Counted from the stretch's first letter, positions 46,049-55,378 are shown. The stretch is 64,000 bases of DNA from Hahella sp. CCB-MM4 (GCF_002260525.1 NZ_MRYI01000014.1:1-64000), one strand, 5' to 3'. Notes: a model not told the origin generated them from the letters alone. Numbers and translations are program-made.

Positions 46049-47677
46049 ATGACATCCTCAAAGGTTATATATTCCATTGTCGGGCAGAGATTGGATAAAG
46101 CGTCAAAGCGTCGGGGAGCATATGAAAAAAGATTTGAACGCCGATGGCGGCCGACGGTGTCTTTGGCCCTGATGGATAATGTCTCTGAAGTACATTTGCT
46201 CTATGACAACGAGAGGGCGTTGGCAGAGGAAGTGAAGGAGGATATCCAGAAACTAAATAGTGACGTTTGCGTCAGTCTTCATCAGGTCGGATTTGCTGAT
46301 CCATGGGAGCTGGCTGAGGTGCATCTCACTTTGGTTGATTTTGTTGAGAAGGAGGTGGTCAACTTTAAGCCTGACCACGAGTATCTTTTTCATATTACAA
46401 CCGGAACCCATATTCAGCAGATCTGTATCTATAAATTAGTGGAAGGGCATTATTTTCCTGGAAAAATCCTTCAAACCGCACCAGGAGAAAAAGGCGGGGA
46501 AGCCAGGTTTCAGGTGATTGATCTGGATCTTTCCAAATATGATGCGGTTGCAGAACGTGTGCGTCGGCAAAAAGAGGCTGAAGAGAATGATCTTAAAAGA
46601 GGCATTCCAACACTGAATCTGAAATTCAATCAAATGATCGAGGAGCTGGAAATTATCAGTCGGCGTAGTCCCTATCCAATATTGTTGATGGGCCCCACCG
46701 GTGCGGGTAAATCAGACCTTGCCCGGCGAATTTATGCGTTAAAGCATAAATCATCTCAAATTAGCGGCGATTATGTAGAGATCAACTGTGCCACTCTGAT
46801 GGGGGACAATGCTATGTCGGCGTTGTTTGGCCATAAAAAAGGGGCGTTTACCGGCGCGTCTGAAAACAGAGAGGGCCTGCTGCAGCGCGCGAATAACGGA
46901 TTGCTATTTTTGGATGAAATCGGTGAGTTGGGGCTTGAGGAGCAGGCCATGTTGTTGTCTGCCATAGAAAACCAGTCATTTTATCCGTTGGGAAGTGACC
47001 GTCTGCAGGAAAGCAGGTTTCAACTGATTGCCGGAACTAATCGCGATCTACGTGAATCCTGCCGGCAAGGAACCTTTAGAGAAGATCTGCTGGCGCGGAT
47101 AAATTTGTGGACCTTTACTTTGCCGGGGTTAAAAGAGCGCCTCGAAGACCTGGAGCCTAATCTGGATTACGAGCTTGATCAGGTCAGTCGAGCCCTTGAT
47201 CAGCGTTTTCGTATGGCCTCGGATGCCCGCAGGCGCTTTGTGGAATTTTCTTCGCATCAGGATGCTATATGGAGCGGAAACTTCCGTGATCTGATTGCCA
47301 GTGTCCGAAGAATGACGACGTTGTCCGATGGCGGCATTATTCGAACGGATGATGTTGAAAGAGAGATCAGTCGACTTAAAGCTATTTGGTTCGGCGACAA
47401 TACTACTGGGGAATGTGTTGGGGATAAGTCGGCTCTGGATTGTATTGACCAGACCACGCTTAGCAATATCGATGCGATTGACCTTCATGCGTTGACTCTG
47501 GCGGTTGATACAATCAAACAATCGTCTTCCTATGCCGAAGCGGGTCGTAAGCTCTTTGATCGTTCCCGTCTACGCCGCAAACAGACCAATGATACTCATC
47601 GGATCAAATCCTGGTTGCAGAGGTTTGATATTGAATTGAAGGACATACCATTACGAGCGAAGAAATATCTGGTTTAG
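46049..47677 (+). CDS. rtcR: RtcR-type transcriptional regulator: CARF domain plus sigma54 AAA+ activator
   Basis: 542 residues, close to E. coli RtcR. Residues 1-180 are the CARF-like sensory domain (IYSIVGQRLDKASKRRG, then FHITTGTHIQQICIYKLVE). The AAA+ domain has Walker A GPTGAGKS (215-222), the sigma54-contacting GAFTGA (265-270) and Walker B LLFLDE (285-290). A C-terminal HTH region ends the protein. RtcR activates rtcBA, the RNA ligase and cyclase, in response to 2',3'-cyclic phosphate RNA ends. No rtcB or rtcA follows here; the divergent neighbours are tRNA genes. The start at 46049 has weak GAGCG spacing but fits the family. Confidence 0.93.
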   Translation: MTSSKVIYSIVGQRLDKASKRRGAYEKRFERRWRPTVSLALMDNVSEVHLLYDNERALAEEVKEDIQKLNSDVCVSLHQVGFADPWELAEVHLTLVDFVEKEVVNFKPDHEYLFHITTGTHIQQICIYKLVEGHYFPGKILQTAPGEKGGEARFQVIDLDLSKYDAVAERVRRQKEAEENDLKRGIPTLNLKFNQMIEELEIISRRSPYPILLMGPTGAGKSDLARRIYALKHKSSQISGDYVEINCATLMGDNAMSALFGHKKGAFTGASENREGLLQRANNGLLFLDEIGELGLEEQAMLLSAIENQSFYPLGSDRLQESRFQLIAGTNRDLRESCRQGTFREDLLARINLWTFTLPGLKERLEDLEPNLDYELDQVSRALDQRFRMASDARRRFVEFSSHQDAIWSGNFRDLIASVRRMTTLSDGGIIRTDDVEREISRLKAIWFGDNTTGECVGDKSALDCIDQTTLSNIDAIDLHALTLAVDTIKQSSSYAEAGRKLFDRSRLRRKQTNDTHRIKSWLQRFDIELKDIPLRAKKYLV

Positions 47678-47706
47678 TGCAGGTGTGCAAAGCGTTAGGG
47701 TCCAAT

Positions 47707-47982
47707 ATGAACATAAAAGAACTAATACTAGAAATTAGGGGGCGAGTGGTGTCTCTTTCAAAAATAGACACTAAAGAGTCCGTGAAAGGGAAACTTGGAG
47801 ATCCTGATGATGTGGGGGGCTTCTTTGGAAAAAGGAAAACCCCGTTAATATATAAGTACGATGAAATTGAATTTCATTTTGATACAGACAGTAGCCTGTT
47901 CATGATATTTCAAGATCAGAAATTGGAAGGGCAGGAAGGTGGAATTGTCACGTTATGCCTGGATTTTAGAAAGACATACTAG
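47707..47982 (+). CDS. Small hypothetical protein
   Basis: ATG at 47707 with AGGG upstream gives 91 residues. An in-frame GTG at 47677 overlaps the rtcR stop (TAGTG) and would add 10 residues. The sequence SVKGKLGDPDDVGGFFGKRKTPLIYKYDEIEFHFDTDSSLFMIFQDQ resembles small proteins often seen near toxin/immunity genes, but no family is named with confidence. Confidence 0.6.
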   Translation: MNIKELILEIRGRVVSLSKIDTKESVKGKLGDPDDVGGFFGKRKTPLIYKYDEIEFHFDTDSSLFMIFQDQKLEGQEGGIVTLCLDFRKTY

Positions 47983-48024
47983 CGAGTGAATTTCACAAGC
48001 CAAAATACTTGGACTTGGTAAAGC

Positions 48025-48040
48025 TGGCACAGTATGTCCT
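48025..48040 (+). promoter_or_regulatory. Possible second sigma54-type site
   Basis: TGGCACA-N4-GTCCT, about 65 bp upstream of the lipoprotein gene. The -24 half is perfect and the -12 half poor (CC in place of GC). Listed because it shares the divergence pattern of the site at 45831-45848. Confidence 0.25.
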
Positions 48041-48102
48041 CGGGGCAAGCTCTAAATTTCCCGCATTGAAGGGTTTGTCATTAAAAAAGGAAGCAATAGG
48101 TA

Positions 48103-48630
48103 ATGGACAATACCAATACATTGAGGATGGTTCCCCTACTCTCAAGTAAAAATAGTTCTCTTTCGGCAGTCATCGTTTTGTCTGCGACACTGATGGTTTC
48201 CAGTTGTTCGACGGTAAGTGAGGAGCAGCTGGAAAAAGACAGATACACCGGTGCTGCTGAGGCAATGGCGTTGTTGATTGAGGCATATAGGGCGAAGAAT
48301 ATAGAAGCGGCCGTTGCGGTGAAAGGGTTCAAGGAGGAGGCAAAGCTAATGCTAAGAGACCTGGGAGACTCATTTGATCAGGACCCTGGGTTGGTTATTC
48401 AAGCGGCGGAAGTGCTGGAACTAACCTATCGGCATGAAATTAGAGAATACGGATTTCCAGATTTCAGCGAGGCGAGCTGCGAGTTGGGGTTATTGAGGCA
48501 TCATCAAGATAATATCTTTATTGCGACTGAGGATTGTGAATCTGAAAGTGGGTTTGTAAGCTATTTCAATACCTACGTCGCTGAAACAGAGGATGGATGG
48601 AAAGTCCTGACTAGAGCGCCTAAGAAATAA
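48103..48630 (+). CDS. Lipoprotein, unknown function
   Basis: 175 residues. A rather long n-region, then AVIVLSATLMVSSC with a lipobox Cys at about residue 35. The mature helical part (AAEAMALLIEAYRAKNIEAAVAVKGFKEEAKLML) looks like a stress- or growth-related periplasmic domain of unknown family. 14 bp before the DUF4139 gene, so probably one operon. Confidence 0.65.
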   Translation: MDNTNTLRMVPLLSSKNSSLSAVIVLSATLMVSSCSTVSEEQLEKDRYTGAAEAMALLIEAYRAKNIEAAVAVKGFKEEAKLMLRDLGDSFDQDPGLVIQAAEVLELTYRHEIREYGFPDFSEASCELGLLRHHQDNIFIATEDCESESGFVSYFNTYVAETEDGWKVLTRAPKK

Positions 48631-48643
48631 AAGGACGACTGCT

Positions 48644-50254
48644 ATGCATGCCCATGTAGAACCAGAAAACATTCTAGAATCCGGTGCTGATAACACCATA
48701 GATAGTGTGCTCGTATTTGCAGACCAGGCACAGGTCAAACGTTCAGTCTCGACCCAACTGAAGCAAGGCATGAATGTTATCTCGGTGGAGGTAACGGCGT
48801 TTAAGGTATTTGGCGATACTGTGCAAGCAGAGGTGTATGCCAATGGCAATATTGTGGGTGTGCAGTATAAGGAAGTTCCGCAGAAGCAGTTCCGACAGCA
48901 AGAGCTGATGCAGCTGGAAGCGGACAAGAAGCAATTGCAACGAGAGCGTCAATTGCTCGACCAGAAGAAGGAGAACGAGCTCAAGCGCCGGGAATTTCTT
49001 GATTCGATCTCGAAATTTTCAAAAGTCCAAGTGCCGCAAGAAATTCAAACGTCACTGGTTTCGGTAGAGAAGATGCGCGAAATCATGGGATTTATTTCCG
49101 AAGGTTATGAGGACGTCACTCAAAGCGTTACAGAGCTTGAAGCCGGGATTGAAGCGCGCGATGAATCCATAAGTGTGATTGACCAGAAGCTAAAGGATAA
49201 AGCCCGTTCTGACAAAAAAAGCCTGAAGCTGATCGAAGTGATATTTGAGAGCAACGAAGAGCAAACAGCCAAGCTCGATATCTATTACAACGTGGGGTTG
49301 GCCAGCTGGCAACCTATATATAAGCTCGATGTAGATCGTCATTCTGATGAAATTACTCTGCAACAATTTGCCAAAATAGCCCAGCGCACCGGTGAGGATT
49401 GGCCCAATACCAAAATCAGTATCTCCAATGCTGTGGCTATCCAGAGCGCTCGTCTGCCAAATTTGAATAGCTGGTTACTGGATATCTACCGTGCACCGCC
49501 TATGCCCGTCGCTAGTCCCGTTGCTCACGAAGTTATGCTTGGCGCTGCGGCTGCTGGAGAAATGCTGGAAGATCTGGAAGAGCCCGCTCCTGCGGCCTTC
49601 ATGCAGGCTGAACAAAGGGAGCAGGGGATCTCCTTTGAGTTTGATTTACCGCAGCGGGTTCAGATTAACTCGGGCGGCGACGATGCAACCTTGCCCATTA
49701 TGCAGAAAAAGCTCCCCTGTAAGTTCTATCACTACTCCGTCCCAAAAATTGATTCGCACACCTATTTCGTCTGTGCCGTGCAACCGGATAGCAACCTGCT
49801 CCCTGGCTCTGTGAATGTTTACTACGGTGGGCGTTATATCGCGAATACACTGCTTCAGGACAAAGCGGCAGGAGAGCCGATGGTCTTTAACCTGGGGGCT
49901 GATCGAGGTGTGAAGGTTTCAAGGCAAAAGGTCAGCGATAAAAAAGCAGAGACCTTTTTCGGGATGGTGGATCGGTCCAGTGTGGCGAGAGAGATAGAGT
50001 TTCTCACCAGGATTGAGAACCTTAAGGATGAATCGATTACGGTTAAATACATTGACCATATTCCAGTAGCCAAAACAGATGTTATTCAGGTCAAAGGTGT
50101 GGAGTTAAACCCCGAACCGACAGAAAAAGAATATCAGTCCAAGGAAGGCGTGCTGGGTTGGGATATCGAACTTGGCCCAGGCGTAACGAAAGAGATCCGG
50201 CTGAAGTTCTACATTAAGCATCCCAAAAATGAAGCGCCTGTCGGGCTTTCATAG
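48644..50254 (+). CDS. DUF4139 (MuiA-like) protein
   Basis: 536 residues: an N-terminal DUF4140-type strand set (DSVLVFADQAQVKRSV...GMNVISVEV), a coiled coil about residues 85-120 and 150-195, a DUF4139 beta domain (YYNVGLASWQPIYKLDV, AKIAQRTGEDWPNTKISISNA) and a C-terminal LTRIENLKDESITVKYIDHIPVA. Function unknown; similar proteins are named mucoidy inhibitor A. No signal peptide. Confidence 0.8.
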   Translation: MHAHVEPENILESGADNTIDSVLVFADQAQVKRSVSTQLKQGMNVISVEVTAFKVFGDTVQAEVYANGNIVGVQYKEVPQKQFRQQELMQLEADKKQLQRERQLLDQKKENELKRREFLDSISKFSKVQVPQEIQTSLVSVEKMREIMGFISEGYEDVTQSVTELEAGIEARDESISVIDQKLKDKARSDKKSLKLIEVIFESNEEQTAKLDIYYNVGLASWQPIYKLDVDRHSDEITLQQFAKIAQRTGEDWPNTKISISNAVAIQSARLPNLNSWLLDIYRAPPMPVASPVAHEVMLGAAAAGEMLEDLEEPAPAAFMQAEQREQGISFEFDLPQRVQINSGGDDATLPIMQKKLPCKFYHYSVPKIDSHTYFVCAVQPDSNLLPGSVNVYYGGRYIANTLLQDKAAGEPMVFNLGADRGVKVSRQKVSDKKAETFFGMVDRSSVAREIEFLTRIENLKDESITVKYIDHIPVAKTDVIQVKGVELNPEPTEKEYQSKEGVLGWDIELGPGVTKEIRLKFYIKHPKNEAPVGLS

Positions 50255-50274
50255 TTAAGAAGTATAGGTGAACG

Positions 50275-51408
50275 CTAATAAGGTGGAAGTAGCCGTCTAA
50301 AACCGTGTAGCAGCACGATCATCAAAAAGACCATGTTGCGTATAAAAATCAATGGTCCGGGTAAGAGTGGAATAGACGCTTTGGAATTGGTTTGTTTGCA
50401 CTGCTGCAATTGGGCTGCGACCTTTTCGACATAGCGCACCGTTATGGGCCAATCCGCAATATTGTCCAGCCAGTCTCCTGGAATGCCGGCCTTACCGATA
50501 CCTGCACCAATCACTCCGCCTAAAATGGCAGAGGTGGTATCCGTATCCCCGCCTAATCGAATCATCGATTCTATTGCACCTGAAAAATCGTTTTGATGCT
50601 TTAACCAGATGAATAGAACCATCGGGACGGTGTGATAGATATAACCACTAATGCCACTCTCTTGCTTCAGCACCTTGGCGAATCCCACTGCGTCCATAGA
50701 CGAATTTTTATCGATTGAATCTATAAGTGACAGGAATTCATTGACTGCCAGTTCGTCTTCACGGGTCAGCAATTCAGTTAACCTATTGCGATAGCTCTGG
50801 ATCGTCACTGCTTCGCCCTGAGCTGCCAGATAAGCAGCCTGTGCGACAGCTAAGGAAGCAATGGCCGCTTTAGGGTCCTTGTGGGTCAGTTCGGTGGAGC
50901 CTTTGACAACGCGCTTCATCACCTCAGGTTGATCTCCTAAGGCAACACCGATAATCGGGGCTCTCATTGCGGGGCCGTTTCCTGCTGAATACACGCCGCT
51001 GTATTTCGCAGGAAAGCCTAACCAGAGCTTTATGATTGAGCGACCCGTGGCGAGTCCAATCCCGGCCGGTAAACGTAAAAACCACCAGCGCAATCGCCAG
51101 GCTAAGCTGGACTGAACGTGATTCCAGTCATTCCAGCACTGTATGAGAGATGCCGCCGTCATTACGGCATGCTCGGTATCATCCGAGATCATACCTTTAC
51201 CGAAAATCAGGCGCTGTCTTGGCCTGTCTTTGAGCAATTTGGAGATTCGCCGCGAAGAAATTCCCTCATAAGGCAAGCCTAAAGAATCGCCCACCATCAA
51301 GCCCAATAGCGAGCCTGTGATCGCATTTTTCTGTCCGGCCTCTCTCTCCTTCTTATTTATATCACGCTTATTCTCAAAGGGGCTGGTGTCGGTCGTTGAG
51401 TTGGTCAT
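50275..51408 (-). CDS. ADP-ribosylglycohydrolase family protein with C-terminal membrane helix
   Basis: 377 residues. Dinuclear-metal motifs of the ARH/DraG family: GDSLGLPYEG (about 40-49), ISDDTEHAV (74-82) and GGDTDTTSAILGG (286-298). The last 30 residues contain a hydrophobic helix (NMVFLMIVLLHGF) that could tether it to the membrane. It removes ADP-ribose from proteins, small molecules or nucleic acids in known relatives. It is convergent with the DUF4139 gene. Confidence 0.87.
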   Translation of the reverse strand: MTNSTTDTSPFENKRDINKKEREAGQKNAITGSLLGLMVGDSLGLPYEGISSRRISKLLKDRPRQRLIFGKGMISDDTEHAVMTAASLIQCWNDWNHVQSSLAWRLRWWFLRLPAGIGLATGRSIIKLWLGFPAKYSGVYSAGNGPAMRAPIIGVALGDQPEVMKRVVKGSTELTHKDPKAAIASLAVAQAAYLAAQGEAVTIQSYRNRLTELLTREDELAVNEFLSLIDSIDKNSSMDAVGFAKVLKQESGISGYIYHTVPMVLFIWLKHQNDFSGAIESMIRLGGDTDTTSAILGGVIGAGIGKAGIPGDWLDNIADWPITVRYVEKVAAQLQQCKQTNSKASIPLLPGPLIFIRNMVFLMIVLLHGFRRLLPPY

Positions 51409-51507
51409 GAGGGCCTCGTTGACGTATTAACTCAAACTGATAGGGATGAGAGAGGGGTCTCAGGTGTTCCTTGCGTCAGAGGAGGAGCCATTTACAGCAA
51501 AGCGGGA

Positions 51508-52326
51508 TTACTCCCGCGCATCAGCTTCCTGTAGTAACTCTTTCAACCTATCGTAGATCGCTGGTGTTGCGATGATATTGTCAATACCATACAACTCTTC
51601 CGGAATGTCGTCAGGTACAGGGCCCAGGTGGCCGCAGCGGGCTCCGGCTTCTGATGCAATCAGGCGGGCTGCGGCAAAGTCCCAGGGGCTGACGGTTTCG
51701 TAATAGGCGTCCAGACGACCCATGGCGACCCAGCAGATATCGAGAGCTGCTGATCCGATGCGGCGGATGTCGCGGCATTCGCTGAGAACGGCCTCAAGCC
51801 GCTTAACCAGATGATGCACCGTATTCTTGTGGTAAGGAAAACCTGTGGCGATCAAGGACTGACGGAAGTCAGATTCGCCGCTGACTGAAATAGGTTTGTG
51901 GTTGCAGTGGGAAAACTGACCGCGAATAGCGTGAAAAGTCTCCTTCTGCATTGGGGCATGAACGACGCCCACTTTGGCCTCTCCGCCTTCGAAATAGGCG
52001 ATAGAAACGGCAACCTGGCTATGGCCGTAGGCAAAATTGACGGTACCGTCGATAGGGTCAACCACCCATAGCGGGGCATTGGTGTCCTTGATTTTGGAAA
52101 GATCGTTGGCGCCTTCTTCAGACAAAATGACATGGTCCGGGAAGTTGCTCTGGATACTTTTCCGAATCATCTCATCCACCTTCAGATCAGCTGAAGTAAC
52201 CAATTCCTGGTGGCTTTTGAACTGGGTTTCAAAGGCCGCATGGCGTTGCTCTTTTTCGATGACTTCACCGGCCTTCAGTGCCAGGTTGACGGCGAAGATG
52301 GATATATCGTTCAGCCATTGGGTCAT
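51508..52326 (-). CDS. Inositol monophosphatase-family protein
   Basis: ATG at 52326 gives 272 residues. Motifs: LSEEGANDL, WVVDPIDGTVNFAYGH (metal-binding DPIDGT) and SPWDFAAARLIASEAGAR. The family includes SuhB, CysQ and HisN-like phosphatases; this is closest in pattern to generic IMPases. A longer form from 52386 is possible. It follows the prephenate dehydratase gene. Confidence 0.88.
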   Translation of the reverse strand: MTQWLNDISIFAVNLALKAGEVIEKEQRHAAFETQFKSHQELVTSADLKVDEMIRKSIQSNFPDHVILSEEGANDLSKIKDTNAPLWVVDPIDGTVNFAYGHSQVAVSIAYFEGGEAKVGVVHAPMQKETFHAIRGQFSHCNHKPISVSGESDFRQSLIATGFPYHKNTVHHLVKRLEAVLSECRDIRRIGSAALDICWVAMGRLDAYYETVSPWDFAAARLIASEAGARCGHLGPVPDDIPEELYGIDNIIATPAIYDRLKELLQEADARE

Positions 52327-52400
52327 GGTATCGGGTACTCCGTCAGGTGAGGGCGGCAGCCGTTCAATCCGCTGCCGTTTTCTCATCGGTATATGATCGT

Positions 52401-53246
52401 TTAATCGTGAAAGCTGCGGCTGGCACGTGCGGGATGTGCTCTGTATGTGCCCAGTATGCGGACATCTTCAGCAAAGAAATTCAGCTCTTCCAGCGCCAGT
52501 TGAAGCTGGCGTGAGTTGATGTGGCCTTCCAGGTCCACATGAAACTGACTGGCATTCAGAGTGCCGCCGGGCATATAGCTTTCCAGTTTCACCAAATTCA
52601 CCCCATTGGTGGCAAACCCTCCCAAGGCCTTATACAAAGCCGCCGGGATATTGCGGACCTTGAACAGCAATGAGGTGATATAGGCAACACCTGGCTCCAA
52701 AGGAGGTAAGTTCTGCTCATGGGAGAGAATAATAAATCTGGTGGTATTGCCGGATTGATCCTGGAATCCCTGTTCAACAATGTTCAGTTGATACAGCTCT
52801 GCTGCCAGACTCGATGCGATCGCGGCGGCATCAGTCTTGCCGCTTTGACTGACCTGTAATGCAGCGCCGGCAGTGTCCAGAGTCGCTACCGGGTTATAGC
52901 CCAGTTGACGAATATGCTCGTTGCATTGGGCAAGTGCCTGGGGGTGCGAATATACGGTTTTGATGCTGTCTTTGGTTGCCCCATCGGGCGCCATCAGGCA
53001 GTGATTGACCGACTCAAAATGCTCCTCAATGATAAACAGGCTCATTTTGGGGATCAGGCGGTAAATTTCCTCAACTCTGCCAGCGGTTGAGTTTTCCAGA
53101 GGAATCATGGCCAACTCAGCCTTGCCCTGTTCCACTTCCTCCATGGCTGCTCTAAACGATGAGCAGGCCCGCGCTTCCTTATCGGGGAATACATGCTTGC
53201 AGGCTAGGTGGGAATAGGCGCCTTCATGGCCTTGATAAACGATCAC
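52401..53246 (-). CDS. pheA: Prephenate dehydratase, monofunctional, with ACT domain
   Basis: 281 residues from GTG at 53246 (GAGGT upstream). QGHEGAYSHLACKHVFP, the catalytic TTRF in SGNTTRFIIL, ENSTAGRVEEIY, and an ACT domain with the Phe-binding ESYMPGG. No chorismate mutase domain, so it is not the bifunctional P-protein. It makes phenylpyruvate for phenylalanine. The symbol is by function. Confidence 0.9.
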   Translation of the reverse strand: MIVYQGHEGAYSHLACKHVFPDKEARACSSFRAAMEEVEQGKAELAMIPLENSTAGRVEEIYRLIPKMSLFIIEEHFESVNHCLMAPDGATKDSIKTVYSHPQALAQCNEHIRQLGYNPVATLDTAGAALQVSQSGKTDAAAIASSLAAELYQLNIVEQGFQDQSGNTTRFIILSHEQNLPPLEPGVAYITSLLFKVRNIPAALYKALGGFATNGVNLVKLESYMPGGTLNASQFHVDLEGHINSRQLQLALEELNFFAEDVRILGTYRAHPARASRSFHD

Positions 53247-53417
53247 GATATACCTCTGGTCAGGTGTTAAACAGGGAGCTTACTTTAAGTTATTTTACGC
53301 AGCGAATGAAGAGAGCGAGGCATTCTTGGCGCGCAGGGTGTCGATATTTGCCTGTTCAGGTTGATATTTGCTTGTGCTGATAGCAGATTAGGGGGAAACA
53401 GCAGGAGGACTTTATCC

Positions 53418-54131
53418 ATGTCTGGACAGGGCGCTAAGCCACCGGCAAAACGATCGGATATTGATCAGTTTCTGGCAAAAGTCAAATCAACTCCACCGGC
53501 TCCCCGGCATGGTAAAGGAAGGTTGCTGTTTGCCATTGATGCGACAATGAGCCGGCAGCCATTGTGGGATCAGGCCAGCCAGTTGCAGGCAGAAATGCTG
53601 TTGGCTGCCGGTCATGACACAGGTTTGTTAGTACAGTTTGCCTACTACCGGGGACTGCTGGAGTTTTATCATAGTTCCTGGGTAGATCAGCCTGAACGGC
53701 TGACCAATGAGATGACACGGGTATATTGTCAGGCAGGGCAAACTCAGTTAGGAAGAACACTGCAGCATATGCAGAATGAAACCCGTCAGCACAAAGTGAA
53801 TGCGGCTGTTTTTGTTGGTGATGCCTTGGAAGAGAGTGCTGAGGACCTGTACAAGCTGGCGGGGCAACTGGGGCTATTGGGAATGCCGTTGTTTATTTTC
53901 CAGGAAGGTTATGATCCCAGGGTGGAAGCGGTGTATCGCAAGCTGGCTCAGTTGACCGGTGGTGCCTATTGTCGATTTGACGCTGGGAGCGTTGCGCAGC
54001 TGAAGGAGTTATTGAAGGCTGTCGCAGAATACGCAGCTGGTGGTTATATGGCACTGGAAGATTATGCCAGACGTCATCAGAATACGCGGGCGTTGGAATT
54101 AATCAGACAGTTGCCTTCACCCAAGCGTTGA
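53418..54131 (+). CDS. VWA-like protein, unknown role
   Basis: ATG at 53418 with AGGAGGAC upstream gives 237 residues. The core GRLLFAIDATMSRQPLWDQASQLQAEML and VFVGDALEESAEDLYKLAGQLG follows a von Willebrand A-like fold, but the metal-site DxSxS is ATMSR, so metal binding is doubtful. It is followed 204 bp later by a J-domain protein; a pair of similar proteins is known in other gammaproteobacteria. Confidence 0.72.
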   Translation: MSGQGAKPPAKRSDIDQFLAKVKSTPPAPRHGKGRLLFAIDATMSRQPLWDQASQLQAEMLLAAGHDTGLLVQFAYYRGLLEFYHSSWVDQPERLTNEMTRVYCQAGQTQLGRTLQHMQNETRQHKVNAAVFVGDALEESAEDLYKLAGQLGLLGMPLFIFQEGYDPRVEAVYRKLAQLTGGAYCRFDAGSVAQLKELLKAVAEYAAGGYMALEDYARRHQNTRALELIRQLPSPKR

Positions 54132-54335
54132 CGGCATCGGTCTGCCATATGCCAGTCTGTCGCATAGTTTTGTCACATGTCTTTGTCACATGTCACTGTC
54201 ACATAATTATGCTATTCCGGCTGTCGTCCTGATTCCGGCCTTTGGGTAATAATTGTGGACATGCGGGTATTAATTTTAGACCTGCGAGTATTATTTTGAT
54301 TTAGTCAAAAAAACAAATTCTAAGGATTTATCGAC

Positions 54336-55070
54336 GTGCAGATATTTTTGGGAATTGCGCTGTTGTTAGTAGTGTTCTATCTGCTCAATAACGCTTTCAA
54401 GAATCCCTCCACACCCAGCCAGAAAAGGATGATCTATATCGCGCTGGGGCTGGCCGGCATCATCCTGTTGATGTTGGTGATTACAGGAAGACTGCACATT
54501 CTGGCAGCTCTTGGCGCGGCGGCTCTGTTGATACTGCGACAGTTGCCCTGGATATTGAAATCACTGCCGGTGATCAGGCAACTCATGGGAAATGCTCAGA
54601 GCTCTATGGGGCAAGGGCAGGAATCAACTCTGGAAACCAGCTTGATAAGGATGAGTCTTGACCATGCTTCAGGTGCTATGGACGGTACAATACTGACGGG
54701 AACCTATACTGGACAGAGGCTTAGCGCTATGTCTGTTCAGCAGTTGGCCGATCTGTACCGGACAGCAGTGCGAGGCTATAGCGATAGCATTGAAGTCCTG
54801 GAAACCTACTTTGAACGAACCTATGGGGTGCATTGGAGGACACAGTTCGAAGTGGACGATGTCGGTTCTCGTGATAGAAGCTCGAATGGTTCCATGAGTA
54901 TGGATGACGCCAAGGATATCCTGGGATTGGAAGGAGAGGTGACCAAAGAGCAAGTCGTTGAGGCTCATCGTAGACTGATGCAGAAATTTCATCCGGACCG
55001 GGGAGGCAGTAATTATCTGGCGGCCAAGATTAATGAAGCCAAAAAGAAGCTGCTGGATGAATTGCGTTGA
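54336..55070 (+). CDS. Membrane-anchored J-domain protein
   Basis: 244 residues from GTG. Three hydrophobic segments in the first 90 residues, then a polar region, then a short C-terminal J domain with the HPD motif in KFHPDRGGSNY (about residue 219). It probably recruits DnaK to the inner membrane. Confidence 0.85.
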   Translation: MQIFLGIALLLVVFYLLNNAFKNPSTPSQKRMIYIALGLAGIILLMLVITGRLHILAALGAAALLILRQLPWILKSLPVIRQLMGNAQSSMGQGQESTLETSLIRMSLDHASGAMDGTILTGTYTGQRLSAMSVQQLADLYRTAVRGYSDSIEVLETYFERTYGVHWRTQFEVDDVGSRDRSSNGSMSMDDAKDILGLEGEVTKEQVVEAHRRLMQKFHPDRGGSNYLAAKINEAKKKLLDELR

Positions 55071-55156
55071 GGCGAGTCACGGATATCGAGAAAAAATGTT
55101 AATTATGTCGAATTAAGGGTTGCAGAAACCCTCGGCTAGCGGATAGACTCAGGCCC

Positions 55157-55294
55157 ATGAATACTTTAAGCGCACTCATCAACAACAAAATCAACCATTC
55201 AGCAGCGGCTGAAGGTGTTGTTGCATCTGGCGCTTATTTTAGCGGTTGGCACTTTTGGTTTTATTTTTTTAGAACCTTTAAGCGCGCCGCCTGA
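55157..55294 (+). CDS. Aromatic amino-acid leader peptide of the DAHP synthase gene
   Basis: 45 codons, ATG to TGA. Codons 27-41 read YFSGWHFWFYFFRTF: six Phe, two Tyr and two Trp in fifteen residues, ending shortly before an attenuator. The density of all three aromatic amino acids upstream of the first enzyme of the aromatic pathway is strong evidence for ribosome-mediated attenuation. Confidence 0.85.
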   Translation: MNTLSALINNKINHSAAAEGVVASGAYFSGWHFWFYFFRTFKRAA

Positions 55295-55378
55295 AAAGAA
55301 TTACAGGAAGGAACGCTTAAGCAAGCGGCCTTCCGGAAACCCAAAAGCCCCGAAGGTCGCACCCTCGGGGCTTTTTTT
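55278..55378 (+). promoter_or_regulatory. Attenuator upstream of the DAHP synthase gene
   Basis: Terminator: 11-bp stem AAAAGCCCCGA / TCGGGGCTTTT (55343-55353 / 55365-55375), then T7. Alternative pairings: TTAAGCG (55278-84) with CGCTTAA (55314-20); GGAAGG (55306-11) with CCTTCC (55329-34); CCTTC (55329-33) with GAAGG (55352-56), which would disrupt the terminator. Together with the leader peptide this forms a complete attenuation module. Confidence 0.85.
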
